Source: an uncultured Porphyromonadaceae bacterium
GTDB lineage: Bacteria > Bacteroidota > Bacteroidia > Bacteroidales > Muribaculaceae
Length of the DNA: 29,833 nt
Assembly (NCBI GenBank): GCA_902461565.1
Contig: CABPYL010000040.1
Span: forward strand, 1-29,833
Direction of reading: 5' to 3'
Positions 6,650 to 14,887 of this stretch are shown piece after piece. The notes below the pieces were generated by a model. It was not told the DNA's origin, made no database searches, and was given only the letters and a program-made list of their open reading frames with translations. The position numbers were made by a program, and so were the translations under genes. Numbering within the stretch: position 1 is the stretch's first letter; each line of letters opens with the position of its first letter.

Positions 6650-8029
6650 TCATGCTGTTATCTCGCGACGTGCATGCTCGTAAAATTCTGTTATACCTTT
6701 CACGTAAGCCACTGTTTCGGTTCCGCGGCAATATCCGTACTTCACAACAGGATCGTTGAAGTACTTGGGGTTCATTTTCATAAGCATTGCCTTAGAGACG
6801 TTGTCGTCCCACACCTGCGGGTCGAGTCCATACTTTTCGGCAAGCGCAATCGCATCGTACACATGGGCGATACCCACATTGTAGGCCGCTATAACAAATT
6901 TGAGTCTTTCCTTGTCGGATGGGACGTACTTCTGCAGATAGCTGTCCAGATCGCGGATAAGTTTAGTGGCGACATTAAGGCTGACATCGGGATTTCCCAA
7001 GGAAGAGACACTTGTACGGTAACCACGCGCCGTACCAGGCATTATCTGCATTAGTCCGCGAGCGCCCACCCACGAACGTGCATTGGGCCGGAAACGGCTC
7101 TCCACAAAAGCCTGGGCAGCCAACAGTCGCCAGTCCCAACCTATTGATGGCGCATATTTCTTGAACAGATCGTCGTACTTGGAAATATATCCTTTGGAAA
7201 AATCGAAATTTACCTTTGTAGTAACCTTCGACTGCTCGAAATAGCGTTTGAGCAAATCAGCGTTCACCTCCTGAGGCGACGCACCCTCAAACCAGCTGTC
7301 GATAGAATCGGCAAGCCATTTTTTATCCGGAGCCACAGCCCAGGCTACACGCTGCTCAAAACTTACAGGCAGGTCTACGTCGAGATCGGGAAAATATGTC
7401 TTATTCAGCCGAGCCACGTCGCAGTCCACAACAGTGAATGGAATCTCGCCGTCGGATACCATCTCGATAAGGTCCTCGGTGACAATGGTATCACCGTCTA
7501 CTTCTGTAACAATGATTCCGCCTCCTATTTCATCGTTAAGGTTTTTCATGCGACGCAAATATCTGCTGTCCTTTTCCACGTATACTTCTTTACCGACAAG
7601 CTGTGTTATATCGGTTATCGACGCGGCACCCTGAACTTTGGGCTGCACCAGCACCTGATAGTTAAGATTCTCAGGTCCGCAAGGCACAACATACTTTTTG
7701 TAATGGTCGGTTACTGGCACTTGATACGCTATAAGATCGACCTTGCCTGAATCAAGCATAGCCACCGCGGAGGAAAGACTTTTCACCACCTTCAGGTCCA
7801 GCACCATGCCTTTCTGCCTGGCAAGACTGTCCAAAAGGGTATAGTCATAGCCCATAGGCTCGCCACGATAGATAAAATACGACAGCGGGCCATATAGCGT
7901 AACAGCACGCAGAGTATCGGGCATGGAATTCCCGGCTTCTTCCTGTCCGTGCACGGAACAGGAACTGCCACTGAAAACAGCAAGCAGAGCTGCGATGAGG
8001 ACTGTGAATAATGCGGTGTGTCGGCGCAT
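6650..8029 (-). CDS. MltF-like membrane-bound lytic murein transglycosylase
   Basis: 459 residues. The signal peptide ends at GSSC (Cys24), a plausible Bacteroidetes lipobox. Residues about 38-268 form a periplasmic solute-binding-like domain (SBP_bac_3), and about 285-445 an SLT transglycosylase domain. The catalytic Glu310 is in AFVESRF, followed by GLMQIMP at 325-331 and AAYNVG at 381-386. These enzymes cleave the glycan strands of peptidoglycan to 1,6-anhydro products. The order binding domain then SLT is that of E. coli MltF; the binding domain may sense muropeptides. It starts 56 bases after purM and precedes the DUF3332 gene on the minus strand. Confidence 0.92.
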   Translation of the reverse strand: MRRHTALFTVLIAALLAVFSGSSCSVHGQEEAGNSMPDTLRAVTLYGPLSYFIYRGEPMGYDYTLLDSLARQKGMVLDLKVVKSLSSAVAMLDSGKVDLIAYQVPVTDHYKKYVVPCGPENLNYQVLVQPKVQGAASITDITQLVGKEVYVEKDSRYLRRMKNLNDEIGGGIIVTEVDGDTIVTEDLIEMVSDGEIPFTVVDCDVARLNKTYFPDLDVDLPVSFEQRVAWAVAPDKKWLADSIDSWFEGASPQEVNADLLKRYFEQSKVTTKVNFDFSKGYISKYDDLFKKYAPSIGWDWRLLAAQAFVESRFRPNARSWVGARGLMQIMPGTARGYRTSVSSLGNPDVSLNVATKLIRDLDSYLQKYVPSDKERLKFVIAAYNVGIAHVYDAIALAEKYGLDPQVWDDNVSKAMLMKMNPKYFNDPVVKYGYCRGTETVAYVKGITEFYEHARREITA

Positions 8030-8055
8030 AAAAACTTTGTATTTATTTGTTATGG

Positions 8056-8083
8056 CTGCCGTAACCGCACACTGCGGGGGCAG
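8056..8083 (-). other. Nested hairpin between purM and the mltF-like gene
   Basis: An outer stem (CTGCC 8056-8060 with GGCAG 8079-8083) encloses an inner stem (CCGCA 8065-8069 with TGCGG 8073-8077, 3-base loop). On the minus strand it is not followed by a T run, so it does not look like a standard terminator. It may affect mRNA processing or attenuation. Confidence 0.35.
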
Positions 8084-8085
8084 TT

Positions 8086-9249
8086 TTAATATTCGAAAGT
8101 GCCGAGCGGCGAAATCACCGTGAGGCGCTTCTCAGAAGCTTCTTCGACGCGTCCGATAACCTTTGCATCCACACCGAAACGGCGGGAACGGGCAATCACT
8201 TCCTCGGCTGCCGATGCGGGACAGTAGATCTCCATACGGTGTCCCATGTTGAACACCTTATACATTTCACGGGGATCGGTGCCAGACTCGCGACGGATAA
8301 GGTCGAACAGCGGCGGTACATCGAATAAGTTGTCTTTTATAACATGCACATTCCCGACAAAGTTTAAAATTTTTGTCTGTGCGCCGCCCGAGCAATGCAC
8401 CATACCGTGGACAAGCGGACGCATATCCGTAAGGATATCCTTGATAATAGGAGCATACGTACGCGTGGGCGAGAGCACGAGTTTACCGGCACACACGGGA
8501 GCGCCCTCCACCTTATCGGTGAGACCTACGCCGCCGCAGTATACCAGCTCGGTCGGCAGACCGTTGTCGTAAGTTTCTGGGTACTTCTCGGCAACAGATT
8601 TGTTGAACACGTCGTGGCGAGCGGAGGTGAGGCCGTTGCTGCCCATGCCGCCGTTGTATTCATGTTCATAAGCCGCCTGGCCATAGGAAGCAAGGCCAAC
8701 GATAACATCACCGGGACGGATGTTTCTGTTGTCTATCACATCGGCACGCTTCATGCGGCAGGTTACCGTGCTGTCCACGATAATTGTGCGCACAAGGTCG
8801 CCGACGTCGGCAGTCTCGCCGCCGGTGGAATAAATGTTCACATTGTGCGAACGCAACTCCTCGAGCAGTTCTTCAGTACCGTTGATAATGGCAGCGATAA
8901 CTTCGCCAGGCACAAGACGCTTGTTGCGTCCGATGGTGGACGACAGCAGAATGTTGTCGGTAGCGCCTACACACAGCAGGTCATCGATGTTCATGATAAG
9001 CGAATCCTGTGCGATACCTTTCCAGACAGAAAGGTCGCCAGTCTCGCGCCAATAGGCGTATGCCAACGAAGATTTCGTACCGGCGCCGTCGGCGTGCATT
9101 ATGTTACACCAGTCGGGGTCGCCGCCTAAATAGTCGGGAACAATTTTACAGAAAGCACCGGGGAAAATGCCTTTATCAAGATTTTTGATGGCTGCGTGTA
9201 CATCCTCTTTGGATGCCGACACGCCGCGTTGGTCGTAGCGTCCGCTCAT
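8086..9249 (-). CDS. purM: Phosphoribosylformylglycinamidine cyclo-ligase (AIR synthase)
   Basis: 387 residues, the length usual for the Bacteroidetes form. It catalyses the fifth step of purine synthesis, ATP-dependent ring closure of FGAM to aminoimidazole ribonucleotide. Visible signatures include HADGAGTKSSLAY near residue 52 (nucleotide and phosphate binding), MNIDDLLCVGATDNILLSSTIGRNK, STGGETADVGDLV and the C-terminal HCSGGAQTKILNF and FNMGHRMEIY blocks. The start codon is two bases from the stop of the antiporter gene, so it is read as part of the upstream minus-strand operon. A purine gene in an ion-transport operon is unexpected, but the packing is tight. Confidence 0.93.
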   Translation of the reverse strand: MSGRYDQRGVSASKEDVHAAIKNLDKGIFPGAFCKIVPDYLGGDPDWCNIMHADGAGTKSSLAYAYWRETGDLSVWKGIAQDSLIMNIDDLLCVGATDNILLSSTIGRNKRLVPGEVIAAIINGTEELLEELRSHNVNIYSTGGETADVGDLVRTIIVDSTVTCRMKRADVIDNRNIRPGDVIVGLASYGQAAYEHEYNGGMGSNGLTSARHDVFNKSVAEKYPETYDNGLPTELVYCGGVGLTDKVEGAPVCAGKLVLSPTRTYAPIIKDILTDMRPLVHGMVHCSGGAQTKILNFVGNVHVIKDNLFDVPPLFDLIRRESGTDPREMYKVFNMGHRMEIYCPASAAEEVIARSRRFGVDAKVIGRVEEASEKRLTVISPLGTFEY

Positions 9250-9251
9250 GA

Positions 9252-11453
9252 TTATTTTAGTTTTGCAAGTTTCTGTGGATTACCTACCATCCAGACAATA
9301 TCGCCGGACTCGAACACAAGGTCGGGCTGCGAGTCGATATGCTCGTTACCGCGGTCCACGGCCACCACAACGGCGTCGTAGGTATCACGCAGAGCCGACG
9401 AACGCGGTGTCTGCGATATCAGCGGCGAAGTCTCGGAAAGAAGTATGCTTGTTAGTTTTATGTTGGTTGCATCGGGTGTTGCGTCTTCTGGCGGCAGATC
9501 TGCCTCTACGTTCGGCAGAAGGCGTTCCAGCTGTTCATCGGTGCCGATAACGGTTATCACGTCGCCGGGGTATATGCGCGTGCGCCCATTGGGGATTGGC
9601 AGATATTTGGGTCCGCGTTGTATACCGACAAGGCTGACGCCGTATTTGCTGCGTATATTGCTGTCCATAAGACGCTCGCCCAGGAATGTACAGGCTGTGC
9701 CGACGGTCATATATGCCTGATGAAGATCGTTTACAACGGCATTTTTCTTGCCGCTGCGACGCAACTCGCGTTCATTCAGGTTGTCCATGAACTTGCTTTC
9801 TATACGCGCCATGTTTTGGCGCAGGCGGCTGGAGAAATAGATACCCAGCAGGATAACTATCGATAGCACCACCCACAGACCGGCGTGCATGGAATATATA
9901 AGCGTAAACGACCGCACGACAAAGAACAAGGCGATAAGGCCGCGCAAGCTCATCATTACAATACGGGGAATCAGTGCGGAGCGCCCGTCGTTCACGCCTG
10001 CTTTTTCCGGTTGCACCGGCAAAAGCAGGGCCATAAGGAACGGCGACATAGCGGCGAGCATTATGCCGAGCGAGGCAAGTTTTCCCCATTCGCCAATCAG
10101 ATCTTCAAGATACCGGATACCGGCTCTCTGCATCACAATCTGAATCGCCAACAGAATTATGGAGTACACTATAGTGCGCCAGGTATAATACTTGAAGATT
10201 CTGCCCCAGGGCCGGCCGGCAGCCTCACTGTTTTCCGCCTCACGATGATAACGGTCTATAAGGAAGCGTAGACGCCGAGGCAAATGCTTTTCCACAAAAT
10301 CAGCAGCCGGGGCGGACATCTTTATGAAATATGGGGTGGTGAATGTGGTGATTACCGAAACCGCAACCACAATGGGATAGAGGTTGGCGTCGAGTACACC
10401 CAACGACAGACCCAGAGATGCGATGATGAATGCGAATTCACCTATCTGCGACAGCGAAAAGCTGGACTGCACGGCTACACGGATACTTTGGCCGGTAACG
10501 AGCATACCTGCGGTTCCGAATATTATCATACCCACTATAACTACCAGCGAAAGCACCAGTATCGGCAACCAGTAGTTTACGAGTATCTGCGGCTGCACCA
10601 TCATACCCACCGAGATAAAGAAAACAGCACCGAAGAGGTCTTTGACGGGGTTGACAATGCTTTCGATGCGCTCGGCATAGCTTGTTCCGGCAAGAATTGA
10701 ACCCATAACGAATGCTCCGAGAGCCAGCGAGAAGCCACAGTAGACCGAGAAAACCGCCATACCAAGGCACAGGCCCATCGACACGACAAGCAATGTCTCA
10801 TTGTTGAGGAACTGGCGGATGTGGTTGAGCACAGACGGCAGAATATACACGCCAACCAAGAACCATATGACAAGGAAGAACACAAGCTTGCCTACGCTGA
10901 ACAGCAGTTCGCCTCCTTCAACGCCCTGATCGACGGCGATTGATGAAAGAAGAACCATCATAAGCACAGCGAACAGGTCTTCCACTATGAGCACCGCAAG
11001 AACAAGCGAGGCGAATTTCTTCTGCCGCAGTCCCATGTCTGTAAACGCCTTGATAATTATGGTAGTGGACGACATGGAAAGCATACCACCCAGGAAGATA
11101 CAGTTTATCTGGTTGAAATGCAGTATGTGCCCCACAAGGCAACCCGCGCCCATCATTCCGGCGACAATAATCAACGCCGTAACGACCGCTGAACCGCCCG
11201 AGTTAAGCAACTTGCGGAAGCTGAATTCCAGACCGAGAGAGAACAGCAGTACCACAATACCTATCTGCGCCCAGAAGTCGATATTCTCTTCGGTGGTTAC
11301 CGACGGAAGATATGTAAAGTTGGGACTGGCGAGAAATCCAGCCACTATATAGCCGAGCACAACCGGCTGTTTTATCCACTTGAACAGCACCGTTACTATG
11401 GAGCCGAGAAGCAGGATAAAAGCAAGGTCGCTGATTAATCCTTCGATATTCAT
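9252..11453 (-). CDS. CPA2-family cation:proton antiporter with tandem TrkA_C-like domains
   Basis: 733 residues. Residues about 5-390 are a Na+/H+ exchanger membrane domain of the KefB/CPA2 type: FSLGLEFSFRKL, SSTTIIIKAFTDMG, LIVEDLFAVLMM and GAVFFISVGMMVQP are characteristic. A second membrane block follows at about 415-550 with four hydrophobic segments. The C-terminus (about 590-733) has two regions resembling TrkA_C, one ending in GDVITVIGTDEQLERLL and one ending in GDIVWMVGNPQKLAKL. I see no TrkA_N Rossmann domain between them and the membrane part, unlike KefB and KefC. Probable role: K+ or Na+ efflux in exchange for protons, gated by a small ligand. It lies 3 bases after the mgtC-like gene and 2 bases before purM. 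Confidence 0.9.
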   Translation of the reverse strand: MNIEGLISDLAFILLLGSIVTVLFKWIKQPVVLGYIVAGFLASPNFTYLPSVTTEENIDFWAQIGIVVLLFSLGLEFSFRKLLNSGGSAVVTALIIVAGMMGAGCLVGHILHFNQINCIFLGGMLSMSSTTIIIKAFTDMGLRQKKFASLVLAVLIVEDLFAVLMMVLLSSIAVDQGVEGGELLFSVGKLVFFLVIWFLVGVYILPSVLNHIRQFLNNETLLVVSMGLCLGMAVFSVYCGFSLALGAFVMGSILAGTSYAERIESIVNPVKDLFGAVFFISVGMMVQPQILVNYWLPILVLSLVVIVGMIIFGTAGMLVTGQSIRVAVQSSFSLSQIGEFAFIIASLGLSLGVLDANLYPIVVAVSVITTFTTPYFIKMSAPAADFVEKHLPRRLRFLIDRYHREAENSEAAGRPWGRIFKYYTWRTIVYSIILLAIQIVMQRAGIRYLEDLIGEWGKLASLGIMLAAMSPFLMALLLPVQPEKAGVNDGRSALIPRIVMMSLRGLIALFFVVRSFTLIYSMHAGLWVVLSIVILLGIYFSSRLRQNMARIESKFMDNLNERELRRSGKKNAVVNDLHQAYMTVGTACTFLGERLMDSNIRSKYGVSLVGIQRGPKYLPIPNGRTRIYPGDVITVIGTDEQLERLLPNVEADLPPEDATPDATNIKLTSILLSETSPLISQTPRSSALRDTYDAVVVAVDRGNEHIDSQPDLVFESGDIVWMVGNPQKLAKLK

Positions 11454-11456
11454 ACG

Positions 11457-12173
11457 TCAGATACTTAGCTGATTGGCCAAAGTTATTGCTTTTGTCGGAT
11501 GTAATTTTTCGAATTGCTCGAACAGGTGTATATAATCGGTAGTCTCGCGTACAAGTACCACAAGATTGAGCCGTGTCTCCCGGTTTTCGTAGTCATAGTC
11601 CACATAGAAACTGCTGAGATGTATCCGATGCTGATGCAATACTTTGCGATAATCCGAGATATCATGAAGTATATCGGCGGTCTTGATACGTATTATGCGC
11701 GACTCCGAACCGCGGCTCACACGCTTTTCAATCCTTTCGAGCTGGACAAGTATGAACAGGATAAGCAGACATGCTATAACAGAAAGCCAATACATGCCCA
11801 GTCCGACGGCCATACCTATGATAGCCACCATCCATATACCGGCTGCTGTGGTTAAGCCGCGCACACTGCCCTTCATCTGAATGATAGCACCGGCACCGAG
11901 AAAACCTATGCCAGTGATAACCTGAGCGGCTATTCGGCCGGGATCACCGTTTTTCAGACCCATATATACCTGCGGCACATAAATAGACAGAAGCATGGCC
12001 AATGTGGCACCCATAGCTATCAGCGAGAACGTGCGTACGCCGGCCTGCTGGCCCTTTAGCTTGCGCTCGTAGCCTACCACAGCGCCAAGGAGCATGCTCA
12101 GCACAAGTTTATACACCGACCCTATGGTGTTTACCTCTATCGAATTTATGGCATCGTATATAGTCTGAAACAT
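11457..12173 (-). CDS. MgtC/SapB-family membrane protein
   Basis: 238 residues. The N-terminal MgtC domain has several membrane segments. Family motifs are GAVVGYERKLKGQQAGVRTFSL (residues about 30-51) and DPGRIAAQVITGIGFLGAGAI with Asp77, the conserved acidic residue of MgtC. After about residue 150 comes a soluble tail (SRGSESRIIRIKTADILHDI onward) similar in position to the ACT-like domain of MgtC relatives. In Salmonella, MgtC inhibits the F-type ATPase and affects phosphate and Mg2+ balance, but the role of Bacteroidales members is not established. It sits between the coiled-coil gene (17 bases upstream) and the antiporter gene (3 bases downstream), which implies a shared role in ion or pH homeostasis. 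Confidence 0.9.
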   Translation of the reverse strand: MFQTIYDAINSIEVNTIGSVYKLVLSMLLGAVVGYERKLKGQQAGVRTFSLIAMGATLAMLLSIYVPQVYMGLKNGDPGRIAAQVITGIGFLGAGAIIQMKGSVRGLTTAAGIWMVAIIGMAVGLGMYWLSVIACLLILFILVQLERIEKRVSRGSESRIIRIKTADILHDISDYRKVLHQHRIHLSSFYVDYDYENRETRLNLVVLVRETTDYIHLFEQFEKLHPTKAITLANQLSI

Positions 12174-12190
12174 GGGCAGGACAAGATGTA

Positions 12191-13144
12191 TCAGCGGAGA
12201 GTGAAATGGCTGGAGGTGAGGCGGAAATTGTCGGCAAAAAGTTCAACAGTATAATCGCCGGCTATAAGGGGGGTATCCACATCCCAGTACATGGACACAC
12301 CGGTAATTTCGGCTCCTTCGTACTCTATTACCTTTCGGGCGCTGTATTCAATGTTGCCGCTTTCGAATGGGAAGGTTGAACCGCCGCCGAGCAACTGGCC
12401 CGAGGGCGATATAATGCGCATGTAGATTGTTTTTTCGCCCACGGGTGTGGAATTGTTCTGCGGAATTGTGAAAGTAACCTTAAGCTGCACGGCTTTGGCG
12501 ACTTTCTTCTCTTTCCTGCCCTTTTTGTTCAGCGGTTCCAGAGAGAGGCCGGTAACATTAAGCCGCTCGGCAAGCGTCATGCGCTCGCTCAGCACCTTGT
12601 TCTCGTTTTCGGTCCGGCTCACGCGGTCATTCAAGGTACGGTTCTGTTCTTTTATTTCTTTGTTTTCGGAGCGGAGAGCTTCATTTTCCTTGTTCAGACG
12701 GTCTATTTCCTCTACATAATGGCGCAGCAGGGCACGCAGTGTATCTATTTCGCCACGCAGTTTCGCAATCTCAGCGGCGCTCTTGCGTTTCTGGCTCGAC
12801 AGTTCCTGCTGTAGCTTCTCCACCTGCAGGCGGGCCGCCTCGTACTTGTCGTTAAGCTGACGCTTTATAGAATCGTCCTTGATATACTGCCGAGAATTCT
12901 CGAACTGGGCGAACTCGTTGTTCAGATCGTCGTACTCGCGCTGCAGAGCCTCCTGGGCCTGGTCGAGCTGCATCTGTTCCATCTGCACTTCAAGTGCCGC
13001 GCTCTGGCGCTGCGCCTTCACCAAAGCGAACACCAGCCAGCCAATAAGCACAGCAGCAACAATGGTACCGACAATATATAACGTCTGTTTATTCTGACCT
13101 TTACCGGACTTGCCTCCGGAGGTTTTGGATGTATCTGTGTTCAT
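12191..13144 (-). CDS. Membrane-anchored coiled-coil protein of unknown function
   Basis: 317 residues; I do not recognise a named family. A Gly/Lys-rich N-terminus (residues 1-20) is followed by one membrane segment (about 21-43). A long coiled coil runs over about 45-197, rich in Glu, Gln, Arg and Leu (for example EEIDRLNKENEALRSENKEIK). After a basic linker (NKKGRKEKKVAK) comes a beta-rich C-terminal domain at 218-317 (LKVTFTIPQNN, IYMRIISPSG, GDYTVELFAD), suggestive of an immunoglobulin-like sandwich. It appears to be a bitopic protein holding the C-terminal domain away from the membrane. It is the first gene of the minus-strand operon with mgtC-like, antiporter and purM, and has a good promoter at 13182-13213. 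Confidence 0.8.
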   Translation of the reverse strand: MNTDTSKTSGGKSGKGQNKQTLYIVGTIVAAVLIGWLVFALVKAQRQSAALEVQMEQMQLDQAQEALQREYDDLNNEFAQFENSRQYIKDDSIKRQLNDKYEAARLQVEKLQQELSSQKRKSAAEIAKLRGEIDTLRALLRHYVEEIDRLNKENEALRSENKEIKEQNRTLNDRVSRTENENKVLSERMTLAERLNVTGLSLEPLNKKGRKEKKVAKAVQLKVTFTIPQNNSTPVGEKTIYMRIISPSGQLLGGGSTFPFESGNIEYSARKVIEYEGAEITGVSMYWDVDTPLIAGDYTVELFADNFRLTSSHFTLR

Positions 13145-13181
13145 ATATATTGTGCTCTATATCTTATCCTGAATTATTCTG

Positions 13182-13213
13182 CAAAATTAATCATAATCCG
13201 CAAAATAGGCAAT
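13182..13213 (-). promoter_or_regulatory. Promoter of the coiled-coil/mgtC/antiporter operon
   Basis: On the minus strand TAATTTTG (13189-13182) has ATTG (13213-13210) exactly 20 bases upstream, three of four matches to TTTG. The leader to the ATG at 13144 is about 35 bases. It is divergent from the ispE promoter at 13249-13280. Confidence 0.65.
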
Positions 13214-13248
13214 AGCCCGCACGAACGATGCTCTTTTGTGGAAATTTT

Positions 13249-13280
13249 TTTGGCTCAGTGGGACATACCTGCTAATTTTG
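13249..13280 (+). promoter_or_regulatory. Promoter of ispE
   Basis: TTTG at 13249-13252 and TAATTTTG at 13273-13280 are separated by 20 bases, a full consensus match. The predicted leader to the ATG at 13305 is about 20 bases. Confidence 0.8.
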
Positions 13281-13304
13281 CATACGATTATATAACAAAC
13301 AAGT

Positions 13305-14180
13305 ATGCTTCTTTTTCCCAATGCCAAAATAAATATAGGTCTGAATATCCTCAGACGGCGCCCCGACGGATATCACGACATACGCTCCGTAATGGTGCCC
13401 GTAGGATGGCGCGATGTCCTTGAGATGGTACCGGCCAAAGGTGCCGAGACCACTTTCACCATAGTAGGCGAGGACACTCTTCACCTCTCCGATGCCAAAG
13501 ACAACCTTGTGATGAAGGCCCTTTCCGCCCTTGAAAAACATCTTGGCCGGAAGCTGCCGCCGACGGACATATACCTTAGTAAGATTGTTCCGACAGGGGC
13601 CGGACTGGGCGCCGGAAGTGCCGACGCGGCTTTCGCGATACGCGGCGCCAATAAGCTGTGGAATCTTGGTCTGAGCAAGGAGGATATGGCTGCCGTGGCT
13701 GTAAAAGTAGGTGCCGACTGTCCGTTTTTCATCTACGACCGTCCTATGCTCGCCGAGGGCATCGGCGAGGTGCTTACTCCGCTCGATATCCCGGCCTTGG
13801 ACAACCTGACGGTGCTGATTGTCAAGCCGGCAGCCGAAGCTGTGAGCACACGCGACGCTTACGCCGGAGTAACGCCGCACGTTCCCGCAGGCACACAGAC
13901 CATGACCGAAGCTATAACTGCCGAACCGGGGCAATGGAAGGAGTCAGGAGTACTGTATAACGATTTCGAGACTTCGATATTTCCCATGCGGCCAATTATC
14001 GCACAGACCAAACAGAAGTTGGCGGCGACTAACCCTCTGTATGTTTCCATGAGCGGCTCGGGGGCTTCGGTATTCGCCCTCTACCCTAATGACAATTTGG
14101 CAGAAGAAGCCGCCAAAGCGTTCAGCGGACACGAAATTTACGTCGGAAGGCTTTCATCATGCGAAATTTCTGAACGTTAA
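13305..14180 (+). CDS. ispE: 4-diphosphocytidyl-2-C-methyl-D-erythritol kinase
   Basis: 291 residues, GHMP kinase family, fourth enzyme of the non-mevalonate (MEP) isoprenoid pathway; it phosphorylates CDP-methylerythritol with ATP. Seen: AKIN with Lys8, RRPDGYHDI, the glycine-rich ATP loop PTGAGLGAGSADAA at 96-109, Asp138 in GADCPFF, and a C-terminal SGSGASVFAL near residue 246. Lys8 and Asp138 match the conserved positions of the family. The start at 13305 fits the promoter at 13249-13280. It is followed after about 94 bases by grpE, and with no terminator hairpin between them they may be co-transcribed. Confidence 0.94.
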   Translation: MLLFPNAKINIGLNILRRRPDGYHDIRSVMVPVGWRDVLEMVPAKGAETTFTIVGEDTLHLSDAKDNLVMKALSALEKHLGRKLPPTDIYLSKIVPTGAGLGAGSADAAFAIRGANKLWNLGLSKEDMAAVAVKVGADCPFFIYDRPMLAEGIGEVLTPLDIPALDNLTVLIVKPAAEAVSTRDAYAGVTPHVPAGTQTMTEAITAEPGQWKESGVLYNDFETSIFPMRPIIAQTKQKLAATNPLYVSMSGSGASVFALYPNDNLAEEAAKAFSGHEIYVGRLSSCEISER

Positions 14181-14274
14181 GCCGTGTATTATTGTTATAT
14201 TTCTGAATGCTTGCCGGAATTAACACTCTTTGGCAAACTATTTGTATAGGAATAGGACAAACATAACAAATATT

Positions 14275-14880
14275 ATGAGCGATAAAAAGCACGACAAAAA
14301 TAAAGCGCAGGCATTTAAGGCCAACGCACAAAAGAAAGAGGATGAACCCGAGGTAATGGACGTTCTCGACGATGATAACGAAGAAACTGCGGCCGAACTC
14401 GATGCAGAAGCAGCCAACGCAGATCTGCAGAATCAGCTGGAAGATGCCCGACAGGCACTTGAAAAAGAAAAAAAAGAATATCTTTTCCTGATGGCCGATT
14501 TCGACAACTACCGCAAACGTGTTGCCAAAGAGAAGGCAGAACTTATCAAAAACGCATCGGAACGTGTACTTGCCGGGATTCTGCCTATTGTTGACGATTT
14601 TGAACGAGGCCTTGCTGCCGCTGATTCCGACGAAAACGCCGCAGCAATCCGCGAAGGAATGGAAATTATATACAACAAGCTGATCAAGTTCCTTGAAAGC
14701 CAGGGTGTAAAAGAAATGAAGAGCACCGGCGAGCCGTTCAATCCCGACTTCCATGAAGCCATCGCCACCATTCCCGCCCCATCCGACGACCTCAAAGACA
14801 AGGTTGTGGATACCACCCAGAAAGGCTACATGCTCAACGACAAAGTCCTCCGCTACGCAAAAGTGGCCGTAGGCAAATAA
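14275..14880 (+). CDS. grpE: GrpE nucleotide exchange factor
   Basis: 201 residues from the ATG at 14275. An upstream in-frame TTG at 14230 would add 15 unusual residues and is less likely. The acidic, disordered N-terminus (to about 47) is followed by the long dimerising helix (about 48-105), then the GrpE core with LPIVDDFERGL at about 103-113, the block GEPFNPDFHEAIATIP at 152-167 and GYMLNDKVLRYAKVAVG at 184-200. GrpE releases ADP from DnaK. It is 7 bases from dnaJ, as a heat-shock pair. Neither dnaK nor hrcA is in the window. I found no CIRCE element or consensus promoter in front of it. Confidence 0.95.
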   Translation: MSDKKHDKNKAQAFKANAQKKEDEPEVMDVLDDDNEETAAELDAEAANADLQNQLEDARQALEKEKKEYLFLMADFDNYRKRVAKEKAELIKNASERVLAGILPIVDDFERGLAAADSDENAAAIREGMEIIYNKLIKFLESQGVKEMKSTGEPFNPDFHEAIATIPAPSDDLKDKVVDTTQKGYMLNDKVLRYAKVAVGK

Positions 14881-14887
14881 TCAAACT

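Noticed and set aside
8395..9129. 244-residue plus-strand reading frame opposite purM
   Set aside because: The conserved PurM motifs on the minus strand show which frame is coding.
14230..14274. N-terminal extension of GrpE from a TTG codon
   Set aside because: The extra 15 residues (MANYLYRNRTNITNI) do not resemble GrpE, and an ATG at 14275 gives a normal N-terminus.
14181..14274. CIRCE or heat-shock operator before grpE
   Set aside because: No TTAGCACTC-N9-GAGTGCTAA element is present; only a weak TTGCC/GGCAA pairing is seen.
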